DNA of 64,000 nt from JAICLK01 sp963810525 (GCA_963810525.1 CAWENB010000002.1:62001-126000), one strand, 5' to 3'. Counted from the first letter of the stretch, positions 10,215-19,709 are shown. Notes: generated by a model from the sequence alone, not told the origin. Program-made: numbers and translations.

Positions 10215-10443
10215 GCATATACTTGTTGAGTGCAACTTCACAGGTAGTCGGGCGGTGGCATGCTCTGTCTTATAGACTCATTGCTCAAATCAATGCTGCA
10301 TGGAGGTTGGGTACACCAATGCACTTAAAAATATTACATCATATTCTCGCATTGTTCTCATTTTGTCGCATTTGAACACTACTAAACATACGCTAGACCT
10401 CAGGTGTTACTTAAGGGCTACAACTGACATATTAGGTATTTGT

Positions 10444-11532
10444 GGCTTAATAACAAAAACTGGTTGCTGCTAGCGCTTTAAGACGGACAGATTTCTTTGT
10501 CATTGTTTTCGTTATTCTTGTAAGTACCAACTAAACAAGGAGTAACGAAGATGACTCGAAAGAGCTGTCCATCTTGCTATTGTACCAACGTAAAGAAAAA
10601 CGGTGTGAGGAACGGTCTACAGCGCTACGTCTGTCGTACCTGCCGTCGGTCATGGAGCAGTAAAGGCCGCCCTGGCCGTAAGCGAGCTACCCTATGGCAC
10701 CAGTATGCCTTTGACGGTCGTACCGTGAACAGCTTGGCTAAAGAATACCGGAAAAGTACCGGTTGCATCCGCGCTCAACTCAATGGCTACAGCCCGCCAC
10801 GCATCATCCAGAAACCGCGTACCGTAGCCGTCATAATGGATGTTACCTACTTTGGGGACTGGGGCCTCCTGGTTGTTATTGACCCATATGCAGTGGCGAC
10901 GCTTGGTGAGAATACGGTGCTGTATTACGCCACGGTAGACGGGACAGAACGCACCGTAGATTATGAGGTTGCAACAGATACGATTGAAGCAATGGGCTAC
11001 AGTATCCTGGCGGTCACCATTGACGGCAGACGAGGCGTACGGACTATGCTGGAGGGCAAAGGCATACCGGTCCAGCATTGCCAGTTTCACCAGCTTATGA
11101 CCATCACTCAATGTCTGACCAAGAAGCCACGACTGACGCAAAATATTGAGTTACGAGCGCTTGCCTTAACGCTCGCTCGGACAGACGAACTAACGTTTGA
11201 GGATGCACTCGCTGGTTGGTACAAGAAACATGGGGCATGGCTCAAGGAGCGTGATCCGGTCACCAAAAGATATGCCCATGAGCGTACCAGAAGAGCTTAT
11301 TTTTCCTTGTGTCGCAACCTACCATATCTGTTCACCTACCAAGCCGATTACATACAGGAAAGTGGCATACGAGTAGCCAACACAACGAGCCCATTAGACG
11401 GAAGATTCGGCGTCTGGAAAGACAAGCTCATACCCCACCGTGGAGCCTCAAAACAACGAATAATTACGATCCTCTGGAGTTTCTTCTCTAGAAAAACAGA
11501 TTAGAGTAGACACCAGAATTTGGTGTTAAGCC
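10444..11532 (+). mobile_element. IS256-like insertion sequence, copy 1
   Basis: A 1089-bp element bounded by imperfect inverted repeats: the left end begins GGCTTAATAACAAAAACTGG, the right end read inward begins GGCTTAACACCAAATTCTGG. It is flanked by an 8-bp target duplication GTATTTGT (10436-10443 and 11533-11540). This is one of four apparently identical full-length copies in the window, and it sits 59 bp left of the big Tn3-family transposon. An 8-bp duplication fits IS256-type transposition. Confidence 0.95.
10551..11504 (+). CDS. IS256 family transposase, Zn-ribbon variant (copy 1)
   Basis: DDE transposase of 317 residues. The N-terminus is a zinc ribbon (C6-x2-C9 and C28-x2-C31) followed by a basic HTH-like stretch, which differs from classical IS256 and matches what databases call the variant Zn-binding type. 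The catalytic core has the first Asp in VIMDVTYFGDWG and the second in VTIDGRRG; the usual acidic third position may be the Asp of SPLDGRFG. The CQFH segment follows the second Asp as in MULE-type enzymes. An AACAAGGAGTAACGAAG ribosome site precedes ATG 10551. The gene fills the element. Confidence 0.93.
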   Translation: MTRKSCPSCYCTNVKKNGVRNGLQRYVCRTCRRSWSSKGRPGRKRATLWHQYAFDGRTVNSLAKEYRKSTGCIRAQLNGYSPPRIIQKPRTVAVIMDVTYFGDWGLLVVIDPYAVATLGENTVLYYATVDGTERTVDYEVATDTIEAMGYSILAVTIDGRRGVRTMLEGKGIPVQHCQFHQLMTITQCLTKKPRLTQNIELRALALTLARTDELTFEDALAGWYKKHGAWLKERDPVTKRYAHERTRRAYFSLCRNLPYLFTYQADYIQESGIRVANTTSPLDGRFGVWKDKLIPHRGASKQRIITILWSFFSRKTD

Positions 11533-11591
11533 GTATTTGTTGAGGATAGTAACTAGGGCTGAGGGATTTGAGAACCTAATCGATAATTATT

Positions 11592-12145
11592 GGGGTATCA
11601 CCCCGTTTAGTGTGTAAATATATCATAGGCTCCGTTTAGCGTCCGAAAAGTTCCGTTGCTGTCGGAAGGCCAAGGTCGTTCTACTCATCAAACAGCCAGA
11701 AGCCTATATGTTGATGGTTCAGTTCAGTTATGAATTGGGTTAATACGGGCGTAGAGCGTGAAGTGAATGGTTGGTTATTGCTCCAGTATGACCAGTTCGT
11801 TTCTTCCGAGGCCTCAGTTTTATTTTGAGAAAACAGGTTTACAGAGACCTTGTAGCCCTGCTTAGTCAGTTCTTCGGCTTGGCCGTCTACTGTTGTCAGG
11901 ATAGCCTCTCGTTGTTGGGGTGAAAGGTAGGCGATTTCGCTCGGATCAAGCGCATATTTTTCAGAAAACGTGCCTGTGTTAAGCCAGATATTTTTAGTTC
12001 CTAGGTAGTCTGCCGCCTCACTGATAATAGAGCTGTTCAGGAATGTTGCGGCATTCAGTATAGGCGTCGAAGTTTGCCCCTGTGGGGGCACCCACGGAAA
12101 ACCTTCCAAGCCCGCGTAGCTAATAGACCCCGGGGTAATACCCTT
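11592..12145 (+). repeat. 554-bp terminal inverted repeat, left copy
   Basis: This stretch is the reverse complement of 35467-36020 with no indels, and I saw only one substitution, near the transposon tip. It contains the 38-bp Tn3-type end plus the last 150-odd codons of a hydrolase-like gene. Such a long, near-perfect repeat is far beyond the usual 38-bp Tn3 end and points to a recent duplication-inversion of the right end. Confidence 0.93.
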
Positions 12146-12178
12146 ATAGGGGTACTCAGGACGGGCGATGTCACTCAT
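11681..12178 (-). CDS. chimeric ORF: foreign start codons fused to hydrolase-like C-terminus
   Basis: A 165-residue reading frame. From the Lys-Gly after residue 12 onward it is identical to the C-terminal 154 residues of the gene at 35332-35931. The first dozen residues (MSDIARPEYPY) come from the adjacent high-GC segment, together with a plausible AAAGGAAGAC ribosome site, so a foreign gene start has been joined in frame at about 12145. The conserved part has GFPWVPPQGQ, NIWLNTGTF and WSYWSN, reminiscent of a secreted glycosidase-like barrel, but I cannot name the family. Probably not functional without the missing N-terminal part. Confidence 0.6.
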   Translation of the reverse strand: MSDIARPEYPYKGITPGSISYAGLEGFPWVPPQGQTSTPILNAATFLNSSIISEAADYLGTKNIWLNTGTFSEKYALDPSEIAYLSPQQREAILTTVDGQAEELTKQGYKVSVNLFSQNKTEASEETNWSYWSNNQPFTSRSTPVLTQFITELNHQHIGFWLFDE

Positions 12179-12506
12179 GCCATGTCTTCCTTTCCATTGG
12201 TCACGAAACCGCTGTCAGCCGCCGATGCGCTGTTCGTTGGTCCCATGTGTCTCCTTGGCGGGTCGTCACCACTTACTCCCCGTCACCTGAAGCCCTGGTC
12301 AGCCGCCGAAGCTCACTGCTTCGACCCTGCAACTGCGTTGAACTCTAACGTTTGGAACGAGATCGTGTCAATAGTTATACTCCGTGGCAACCCGCCATAG
12401 ACCAGGATGCGGCGGCAGACCGGACGGCCGTGATGACAGTTCGGGCGTCGCTTCGGCGTCATACTGGCGGGGGAGCCTCACACCGACGAGCAGGGAGTGT
12501 TACATC

Positions 12507-12800
12507 ATGGGCATGCCAAACACCACCTTGCGCGCGGCGAGCATCAGCCGCCGGATGTCACAAGACGACCTCGCCCGTGCCATCCGCGGTGCCGGAAGAC
12601 GACTTGGCGAACCCAACGCATACGCCAAGCGCGTTGTGCAGCGCTGGGAGAGCGGAGCCGTCGCAGCACCGCGCGGTGCATACCTTCGCGCGCTTGAGTA
12701 TGCGATGGACGAACCGGCCAGCAACCTCGGCTTCGTAGACGAGCGCTATGGCCTCAACCGCGACCAAGCCATGGCGTTCCCGCAGGAAGCCGGAAAGTAG
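12507..12800 (+). CDS. XRE-type helix-turn-helix regulator, actinobacterial style
   Basis: A 97-residue DNA-binding protein with a Cro/C1-type HTH. SRRMSQDDLARAIR is helix 1-2 and KRVVQRWESG is the end of the recognition region. Composition is rich in Ala, Arg and Gly with GC-rich codons, unlike the chromosomal genes nearby and like Streptomyces-type mobile-element regulators. The ATG at 12507 is chosen because GGGAG lies about 9 nt upstream and the HTH begins soon after; the frame is open further upstream. The next gene starts 5 bp later, so the pair formed an operon before the IS insertion. Confidence 0.8.
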   Translation: MGMPNTTLRAASISRRMSQDDLARAIRGAGRRLGEPNAYAKRVVQRWESGAVAAPRGAYLRALEYAMDEPASNLGFVDERYGLNRDQAMAFPQEAGK

Positions 12801-12930
12801 CGGTCATGGCATCACAGCGGCAACAGCCGCCTGACGAACCAGCAGAAGACCCTAACCGCCGACCCAGCATGGCAGAACTCGACAAGCTACTAGGAATTGG
12901 CCCACCATTGCCGCCAAACCCACTAGATAG

Positions 12931-14019
12931 GGCTTAACACCAAATTCTGGTGTCTACTCTAATCTGTTTTTCTAGAGAAGAAACTCCAGAGGATCGTAAT
13001 TATTCGTTGTTTTGAGGCTCCACGGTGGGGTATGAGCTTGTCTTTCCAGACGCCGAATCTTCCGTCTAATGGGCTCGTTGTGTTGGCTACTCGTATGCCA
13101 CTTTCCTGTATGTAATCGGCTTGGTAGGTGAACAGATATGGTAGGTTGCGACACAAGGAAAAATAAGCTCTTCTGGTACGCTCATGGGCATATCTTTTGG
13201 TGACCGGATCACGCTCCTTGAGCCATGCCCCATGTTTCTTGTACCAACCAGCGAGTGCATCCTCAAACGTTAGTTCGTCTGTCCGAGCGAGCGTTAAGGC
13301 AAGCGCTCGTAACTCAATATTTTGCGTCAGTCGTGGCTTCTTGGTCAGACATTGAGTGATGGTCATAAGCTGGTGAAACTGGCAATGCTGGACCGGTATG
13401 CCTTTGCCCTCCAGCATAGTCCGTACGCCTCGTCTGCCGTCAATGGTGACCGCCAGGATACTGTAGCCCATTGCTTCAATCGTATCTGTTGCAACCTCAT
13501 AATCTACGGTGCGTTCTGTCCCGTCTACCGTGGCGTAATACAGCACCGTATTCTCACCAAGCGTCGCCACTGCATATGGGTCAATAACAACCAGGAGGCC
13601 CCAGTCCCCAAAGTAGGTAACATCCATTATGACGGCTACGGTACGCGGTTTCTGGATGATGCGTGGCGGGCTGTAGCCATTGAGTTGAGCGCGGATGCAA
13701 CCGGTACTTTTCCGGTATTCTTTAGCCAAGCTGTTCACGGTACGACCGTCAAAGGCATACTGGTGCCATAGGGTAGCTCGCTTACGGCCAGGGCGGCCTT
13801 TACTGCTCCATGACCGACGGCAGGTACGACAGACGTAGCGCTGTAGACCGTTCCTCACACCGTTTTTCTTTACGTTGGTACAATAGCAAGACGGACAGCT
13901 CTTTCGAGTCATCTTCGTTACTCCTTGTTTAGTTGGTACTTACAAGAATAACGAAAACAATGACAAAGAAATCTGTCCGTCTTAAAGCGCTAGCAGCAAC
14001 CAGTTTTTGTTATTAAGCC
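12931..14019 (-). mobile_element. IS256-like insertion sequence, copy 2
   Basis: 1089 bp, same ends as copy 1 but reversed, with an 8-bp target duplication CTAGATAG (12923-12930 and 14020-14027). It lies inside the Tn3-family transposon and splits the gene at 12806-14544. Confidence 0.95.
12959..13912 (-). CDS. IS256 family transposase, Zn-ribbon variant (copy 2)
   Basis: Residue-for-residue the same 317-aa transposase as in copy 1, with intact zinc ribbon and catalytic Asp residues, so this copy should be active. It is transcribed against the gene it interrupts. Confidence 0.93.
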   Translation of the reverse strand: MTRKSCPSCYCTNVKKNGVRNGLQRYVCRTCRRSWSSKGRPGRKRATLWHQYAFDGRTVNSLAKEYRKSTGCIRAQLNGYSPPRIIQKPRTVAVIMDVTYFGDWGLLVVIDPYAVATLGENTVLYYATVDGTERTVDYEVATDTIEAMGYSILAVTIDGRRGVRTMLEGKGIPVQHCQFHQLMTITQCLTKKPRLTQNIELRALALTLARTDELTFEDALAGWYKKHGAWLKERDPVTKRYAHERTRRAYFSLCRNLPYLFTYQADYIQESGIRVANTTSPLDGRFGVWKDKLIPHRGASKQRIITILWSFFSRKTD

Positions 14020-14652
14020 CTAGATAGCTATAGCAAGCCAAAGAGTCGGCCCGCACAATCAGAGCCAGGCAAACCAACGAGATTGCGTAAAAAGCCAAAA
14101 ACGGTTAAAAATAGAAAGAGCATGGAAGGAAGTACACAACGTGTTATTAGAGAGGCCCAAGCCGCCGCACAACAAGCGGAGCATTCAGCACACCCTCAGC
14201 CCGATACCGAAGCTGCACTAACAGCTATAACGGCTGAGGCAGCCGAACTACAAGACATGCGCGGCAAGCTGCAAGAGCAAGACCTACCGCTTACCACCGC
14301 AGAAGTTGAAAGAACTATCGCCGGACTTGGCGACATTGCCACGCGCAGCTTTATGGCAGCGCGGCAACTCGGTTTGCACGCTATTGAGCAACGCCTAATG
14401 AGCCAGGCCCGACTTGCGGAACTGCTCGGCGTCAGCACAATGACTGTGAGCCGGTGGTATAACGAAACCACCGACGAAACCGAACAACGACGACGGCCAG
14501 GTGTCGTCATGGGCAAATCACGCGAGCCATCGAGCGAAAACTAGTTATGATTCCACGGCTGCCGCCAGGCGTCGAGGACGTTTAGGCGTCGTGGGCTGCC
14601 TGCCGCGGGTACCGCTCGGCCAGTGCGGTTCATCCGGCCGGACAACAAAATG

Positions 14653-15741
14653 GGCTTAATAACAAAAACTGGTTGCTGCTAGCGCTTTAAGACGGACAGA
14701 TTTCTTTGTCATTGTTTTCGTTATTCTTGTAAGTACCAACTAAACAAGGAGTAACGAAGATGACTCGAAAGAGCTGTCCATCTTGCTATTGTACCAACGT
14801 AAAGAAAAACGGTGTGAGGAACGGTCTACAGCGCTACGTCTGTCGTACCTGCCGTCGGTCATGGAGCAGTAAAGGCCGCCCTGGCCGTAAGCGAGCTACC
14901 CTATGGCACCAGTATGCCTTTGACGGTCGTACCGTGAACAGCTTGGCTAAAGAATACCGGAAAAGTACCGGTTGCATCCGCGCTCAACTCAATGGCTACA
15001 GCCCGCCACGCATCATCCAGAAACCGCGTACCGTAGCCGTCATAATGGATGTTACCTACTTTGGGGACTGGGGCCTCCTGGTTGTTATTGACCCATATGC
15101 AGTGGCGACGCTTGGTGAGAATACGGTGCTGTATTACGCCACGGTAGACGGGACAGAACGCACCGTAGATTATGAGGTTGCAACAGATACGATTGAAGCA
15201 ATGGGCTACAGTATCCTGGCGGTCACCATTGACGGCAGACGAGGCGTACGGACTATGCTGGAGGGCAAAGGCATACCGGTCCAGCATTGCCAGTTTCACC
15301 AGCTTATGACCATCACTCAATGTCTGACCAAGAAGCCACGACTGACGCAAAATATTGAGTTACGAGCGCTTGCCTTAACGCTCGCTCGGACAGACGAACT
15401 AACGTTTGAGGATGCACTCGCTGGTTGGTACAAGAAACATGGGGCATGGCTCAAGGAGCGTGATCCGGTCACCAAAAGATATGCCCATGAGCGTACCAGA
15501 AGAGCTTATTTTTCCTTGTGTCGCAACCTACCATATCTGTTCACCTACCAAGCCGATTACATACAGGAAAGTGGCATACGAGTAGCCAACACAACGAGCC
15601 CATTAGACGGAAGATTCGGCGTCTGGAAAGACAAGCTCATACCCCACCGTGGAGCCTCAAAACAACGAATAATTACGATCCTCTGGAGTTTCTTCTCTAG
15701 AAAAACAGATTAGAGTAGACACCAGAATTTGGTGTTAAGCC
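14653..15741 (+). mobile_element. IS256-like insertion sequence, copy 3
   Basis: 1089 bp with the standard ends and an 8-bp target duplication ACAAAATG (14645-14652 and 15742-15749). It sits inside the transposon between the split HTH gene and the large serine recombinase, in GC-rich DNA. Confidence 0.95.
14760..15713 (+). CDS. IS256 family transposase, Zn-ribbon variant (copy 3)
   Basis: Identical 317-residue product to copies 1, 2 and 4. The AAGGAG ribosome site is intact upstream. Confidence 0.93.
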   Translation: MTRKSCPSCYCTNVKKNGVRNGLQRYVCRTCRRSWSSKGRPGRKRATLWHQYAFDGRTVNSLAKEYRKSTGCIRAQLNGYSPPRIIQKPRTVAVIMDVTYFGDWGLLVVIDPYAVATLGENTVLYYATVDGTERTVDYEVATDTIEAMGYSILAVTIDGRRGVRTMLEGKGIPVQHCQFHQLMTITQCLTKKPRLTQNIELRALALTLARTDELTFEDALAGWYKKHGAWLKERDPVTKRYAHERTRRAYFSLCRNLPYLFTYQADYIQESGIRVANTTSPLDGRFGVWKDKLIPHRGASKQRIITILWSFFSRKTD

Positions 15742-15760
15742 ACAAAATGTGTGAACGCTA

Positions 15761-15808
15761 CTTGGGTTTGTGTCGTCTACGCGGGCGCCTAGGCAACTAA
15801 AACCCAAG
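15761..15808. promoter_or_regulatory. 9-bp inverted repeat upstream of serine recombinase
   Basis: CTTGGGTTT (15761-15769) and AAACCCAAG (15800-15808) are perfect complements separated by 30 bp and end 20 bp before the recombinase start. It could be an operator or part of an attachment site, because large serine recombinase genes often adjoin attP. No assay-level evidence. Confidence 0.45.
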
Positions 15809-15828
15809 CGGCGCGCTACGATATCCTC

Positions 15829-17592
15829 ATGCGACTGCTGGCCGTAGTTCGGCTCTCCGACCTGACCGATGAGACGACTTCGCCGGAGCGCCAACGGACC
15901 AAGATCGACACCTACGCCCGGCTGCACGAGCACGAGGTAGTCGGTGTGGCCGAGGACCTCGACGTCTCCGGCGCCGTCAGCCCTTTCGATCGTCCGCAGC
16001 TCGGCCCGTGGTTGGCGCGACCGGATGAGTGGGACGGCCTGATCGTTGCCAAGTACGACCGGCTGACTCGTTCGCTGCTCGACTTCCTGGTGCTCTACAA
16101 GTGGCTCTCGGACCGCGGTAAGACACTCATCTGGATCGATCCGCCGCTGGACTTCTCGACGCCGTTCGGCAAGGCCATGGCCAACGTGCTGATCACCTTC
16201 GCTGAACTGGAGTTGGCGGTCATCAGCGACCGCATCCGGGAAGCTTGGCATGTGCTGCGGGAGGCAGGGAAGTAGCCTGGCGGTACGGTGCCGTTCGGCC
16301 GGATACCGGTTCGCGCTGAGCCGAACGGCTGGCGGCTGGTAGCCGATCCGGAGTATGCGCCCGTGGTCGTCGAGATGGTTCGCCGCTACGTGGTTGGCCA
16401 CTCGTTTCACATGCTGGCTCGCTGGCTGAACGAGCAGGGCATCCCGTCATCGCGCGACGCACAGCGGCTACGCAAGGGCAAACCGGCTGTAGACAAAGGA
16501 TGGACTCCGGCGACGGTCTCGAAATTCCTGACCTCGCCGGGTTTGGCGGGTCATGTGGTGTCCGGTGGCCAGCCTCTACGCGATCGTGACGGACTCATCG
16601 TCCGCATCGACCCGCTGATACCCCAGGAGGACTACGAACGCCTCCAGGCGGCGCTAAAGGACCGTGCGTACGGCCGAAGGGCCAATGCCTCGCGACTGCT
16701 CCGAGTGGTGTACTGTGCCTTCTGCTCATCCCAGCTCTATGCCACGTCGGCCAAGCCCAGCGCCCGTTCGGAGCAACTCTTCCGCTAATACCTCTGCGCT
16801 GAAGGCCGCAAGAGTGCCTGCCCGGCCAATCGGGTGCCAGCCGAATACCTCGAAGACCTGGCTACGCGTCTCTTCCTCAACCTGGTCGGCAGTCAGGAAA
16901 TTCTGGAGCGGGTCCACATCCCGGCCGAGGATTCCAGTGCTGAACTGGCTGCGGTGGAAGAAGCCATGGAGCATCTCGAAGAGCAGTACGCAACCGGTGC
17001 GGTTTATCGGGGGACGGCGGGAGCGGAACGGTTCGCGGCCTTGATGACGCGTCTTGAGGAGCGTCGGGACCGGCTCGCGGCGCTTCCCTCCGTACCGGCA
17101 CGAACCGAGTACCGGCCGACCGGACACACGTTTGCCGATCGATGGCAGGAGGAGGACGAGGCCGGTCGGCGGCAGTTGATGGTCAGCGCGGGCTTCCAAG
17201 TTCGCATTGCCCGGACGCCGATCGCTCCAGCAGACATTGCAGCTGAGGCTCGCCGACAGGGCATTACCAGGACCACTCAGGAGCTGCGGAGCCGGGCGGC
17301 CAATCTCAAGTCGATGGCGACGAAGGCGACCAACCAGGAGCGGCTGGCCGTGCTCAACGCGGAACTGGCGGCCGTCGAAGCGCAGCGGCAGCGACTCCGC
17401 GGTATTCGCCGATACAACGAGGTGGTCTCGTTCGCGCTTGATGAGGATCTCGCTCGGCGAGCTGGTCTAGCGGCGGCAGGCAAGTCGGTGGAGATACCCG
17501 ATCTATCGGTAGCTTGGGACGAGGCTTTGGCGCCCTTGCGTGGAGTTTTGGAGGCAGGCGTGTCGGCTATAACCGGGGAGTCGATGAGCTAG
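15829..17592 (+). pseudogene. large serine recombinase with two in-frame stops
   Basis: Site-specific integrase of the large serine recombinase family, as in actinomycete integrative elements. Three blocks lie in one frame: a catalytic domain at 15829-16275 (nucleophile Ser in VVRLSDL, RLTRS and ISDRIREAW motifs), a recombinase domain at 16276-16788 (PGGTVPFGRIP to LYATSA) and a zinc-ribbon/coiled-coil C-terminus at 16789-17592. They are separated only by TAG at 16273-16275, where relatives usually have Trp before PGG, and TAA at 16786-16788. No indel is seen. Combined length is 588 codons, normal for the family. GC-rich codon use marks it as acquired. Both stops make it inactive unless suppressed. 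Confidence 0.85.
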
Positions 17593-18160
17593 CCATTTAC
17601 CGTTATAGTTTTCAGCGCTTCTTCTACGTTCGCATGATAGTCGGTCTGTCCGGGGGCATAGTAGTTGAGTACCCATACAAAGCCCGTACCTTTTTTGATG
17701 ACGTAGTAATAATAGGTGCCGACTTGGGGCTGTGAGATGTTTTGCGGCGGCGTGGTCACGGACATGTAGTACTTCTCGATAGTAAGACCAGATTCCGTCC
17801 GCAGCGAAGTTTGCTGTTGAAGACCCTTGGTGGTAGTGAAGCTGTCGAGAAATTTCTGCGCATCTTCAGCCGGGTCGGCCAAGTTGTCCCACTGAACGCT
17901 GAGCGTCGGGTTGCCGTCTTTACCGAATGACGAAACGGCGATGGTCGCCTTGGTGCCTGGTTTAATAGCAAGCGTACTGTTAGAACTGTTAGGCGTGTAC
18001 AGGACGAGTGGCGACCATGAGTCGGTGCCGTTTTGAATTAAGTTCCAACCGTCTGGAATCCGCATGGTGTAATGATTGCCAGGCGATGTGTATTGATACC
18101 AGCTGAGTGTTGGATCTGTTGCTGTCGGCTGAGAGGAAGCGGTCTTACTGCTTGCTAATT
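17589..18160 (-). pseudogene. 5'-truncated surface protein remnant (pilin C-terminal domain)
   Basis: The 158 residues read from ATG 18065 form a beta-rich domain (YTMRIPDGWNLIQ, TYYYYVIKKGTGFVW) resembling the C-terminal domain of the prepilin-like protein at 18898-19623. Coding sense continues upstream of that ATG (TDPTLSWYQYTSPGNHYT preceded by a Thr/Ser-rich linker), but no pilin leader follows. Instead the frame runs into the last codons of the neighbouring pilin gene out of phase. This looks like a recombination junction at about 18160 that removed the anchor. On its far side it abuts the serine recombinase stop with overlapping ends. Confidence 0.6.
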
Positions 18161-18790
18161 CTAGTTTGGTACTGGGTCGGCAGCTAAGGTGTTGAAAATA
18201 GCGGAAATTGACCCTCGATTGAATGTAGGGAGCACTTTACTAATCTCAACGTTTTGACTCGTAGTAGCGATGCATCCAGATTGTGGGTTAGAATAGCCGT
18301 ACCAGTACTTACCGATGTGAATTTTTCCAGGAACTTCATTAGCAATATCGCCTGCAGTTGGGTTTGCTAGGACGTGTTGCTGCTCGGCCTCAGTCAATCT
18401 TGATATGGCACCAAGTGAAACGTCGTTAGCTGCACAATATGGCGCGATATCGCTAACGGTCTTAAGCGATAGGTATGCAAAATCAGGATACTTTGGGTTA
18501 ATGTAGTAATAGAGGCTAGCCGTAACATTGTTCAGCGTTAGATGTACTCCCCATTCTTTGATATCGAGGTAGTGAGTTGTCGGGGCTGATAGCGGTGTGG
18601 TCGTAGCCGTCGTAGGTGCGGTTTTATTGCTTGTGGCCGGTTGGGTCGAGTTCGATACTTTAGCTATCTTTTTGCTCGTGTCATGATGGTAGATGAACAA
18701 ACTCGCTCCGCTAAGTACCGCGAGCACTACGATGATGACAAGCGCTTCAATTAGGCTGAAACCTTCGGTGCTGAGTCGTTTCTTTGGCAT
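18161..18790 (-). CDS. prepilin-like protein, IKEWGV family (A)
   Basis: Type IV pilin-like or minor pilin protein. The class III leader is basic and ends in a Gly (KKRLSTEG) before FSLIEALVIIVVLAVL, with the conserved Glu at +5 and a single hydrophobic helix, followed by a Ser/Thr-rich linker and a C-terminal domain starting LDIKEWGVHLTL. Two Cys (near APYCAAND and QSGC) could form a disulfide. The ATG at 18790 is preferred over the TTG nine bases upstream. Its C-terminal domain is clearly homologous to that of 25053-25658 and more distantly to 19710-20348. It is divergent from the next pilin gene. Pilus machinery genes are absent from the window. Confidence 0.85.
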   Translation of the reverse strand: MPKKRLSTEGFSLIEALVIIVVLAVLSGASLFIYHHDTSKKIAKVSNSTQPATSNKTAPTTATTTPLSAPTTHYLDIKEWGVHLTLNNVTASLYYYINPKYPDFAYLSLKTVSDIAPYCAANDVSLGAISRLTEAEQQHVLANPTAGDIANEVPGKIHIGKYWYGYSNPQSGCIATTSQNVEISKVLPTFNRGSISAIFNTLAADPVPN

Positions 18791-18897
18791 GATTAACAAT
18801 CGAGATTATGGGCGAGCTGGTAATGATTATCAAGAGGATGGCGCCCGTGACATTTGCAAAAGGCTTAAGCATTAGCGTAAGCTATGTAGTATCTACT

Positions 18898-19623
18898 ATG
18901 CGAAAGAACCATCTAACTAATCAAGGTTTTACTGTCGTTGAGGCTATTATAATCATTGTCATGTTAGCAGTAATTGGCGGCGCAGGCTATTACATCTACC
19001 ATCGCAACCATAAGGCTAATGCCAGTAGTTCGCAGACGGACAGTACGGTTACTACAAATAAATCTCAGGGTTCGACAACCACTGAAACTACTCCACCAGC
19101 ATCCGAACCTAACCCATATGCCGGTTGGAAAACGTACACACTGCCAGAAGACAAAACCGTTAGTTTCAAGTATCCCGCCGACTGGACAGTCGCAGGGAAC
19201 TCTAAAGACACCACTACAACACCGTATAATCAATCCTTCAAAATTGTATCTCCTGACACTTACCACACGAATAACTTCGTCTTCATCTTCCGCTATTCGC
19301 CAACACAGGTTAATACACTTACACAGGTTTGTGGCAACGGTGGTATCTATACCAATATCGTGCAGTCTCAAGATGTAACTGTCGGAAACGACAAACTGAA
19401 AATAGTTACCAATGCGGGGAGCATTGATAATATAAAGGTCATTAACCAGGCGCTTGTAGACAGTTCAAACTGCGTAGTACATGTACCGAGCGGTGTGATA
19501 ACAGCGACCGGACAGCTTGGTGTGGAGTCAGCACCGACGTACAGCATCGACTTGGGCACCTGGGATGCACAACCAGAAGCAAAGACCTTGGACTTAATCT
19601 TTAAGAGCATTAAGTTTAACTAA
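18898..19623 (+). CDS. prepilin-like protein with PsbP/pilin-type C-terminal domain
   Basis: Leader MRKNHLTNQG then FTVVEAIIIIVMLAVIGG gives a type IV prepilin cleavage site (G-F) with Glu+5 and one membrane helix. A Thr-rich linker leads to a beta domain starting YAGWKTYTLPEDKTVSFKYP, which resembles small PsbP-like or secreted lipoprotein domains and matches the remnant at 17589-18160. Start is set at ATG 18898 because the leader then has normal length; the frame is open from 18808. Exported through the type IV pilus system and probably displayed on the surface. Role in adhesion is inferred from family. Confidence 0.83.
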   Translation: MRKNHLTNQGFTVVEAIIIIVMLAVIGGAGYYIYHRNHKANASSSQTDSTVTTNKSQGSTTTETTPPASEPNPYAGWKTYTLPEDKTVSFKYPADWTVAGNSKDTTTTPYNQSFKIVSPDTYHTNNFVFIFRYSPTQVNTLTQVCGNGGIYTNIVQSQDVTVGNDKLKIVTNAGSIDNIKVINQALVDSSNCVVHVPSGVITATGQLGVESAPTYSIDLGTWDAQPEAKTLDLIFKSIKFN

Positions 19624-19709
19624 ATATTTGACGAGGATAAGGGTAGCGGTAGATACTGTAATTATTCAGTATATCTTAAGGCTAAAACTTTAAGCGGGGG
19701 CTTAAATAC

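Larger units (their letters stand above)
12806..14544 (+). pseudogene. HTH-containing gene split by IS copy 2
   Basis: The frame from ATG 12806 runs to the IS at 12931 and resumes in the same frame after 14027. Removing the IS and one copy of its CTAGATAG duplication restores a 213-residue ORF without stops. The N-terminus is Pro-rich and basic, the middle is Ala/Glu-rich and helical (REAQAAAQQAEHSAHPQPD), and the C-terminus carries a HTH (SQARLAELLGVSTMTVSRWY). The distal part can still be read from TTG 14083 to the stop at 14544. Likely a plasmid or ICE accessory DNA-binding protein cotranscribed with the XRE gene. Function is unknown. Confidence 0.82.

Noticed and set aside
10692..11141. 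149-codon ORF antisense to the transposase, present in all four IS copies
   Set aside because: It repeats only because the IS repeats; no ribosome site or family features, and it mirrors the transposase codons.
12352..12738. 128-codon plus-strand ORF overlapping the XRE gene
   Set aside because: Arg/Ala/His/Ser-rich composition typical of a wrong frame in GC-rich DNA; the XRE frame has a clear HTH and ribosome site.
15829..17592. Recoding of TAG and TAA as sense codons
   Set aside because: Many genes in the window end normally at TAG, TAA or TGA, so pseudogene decay is simpler.
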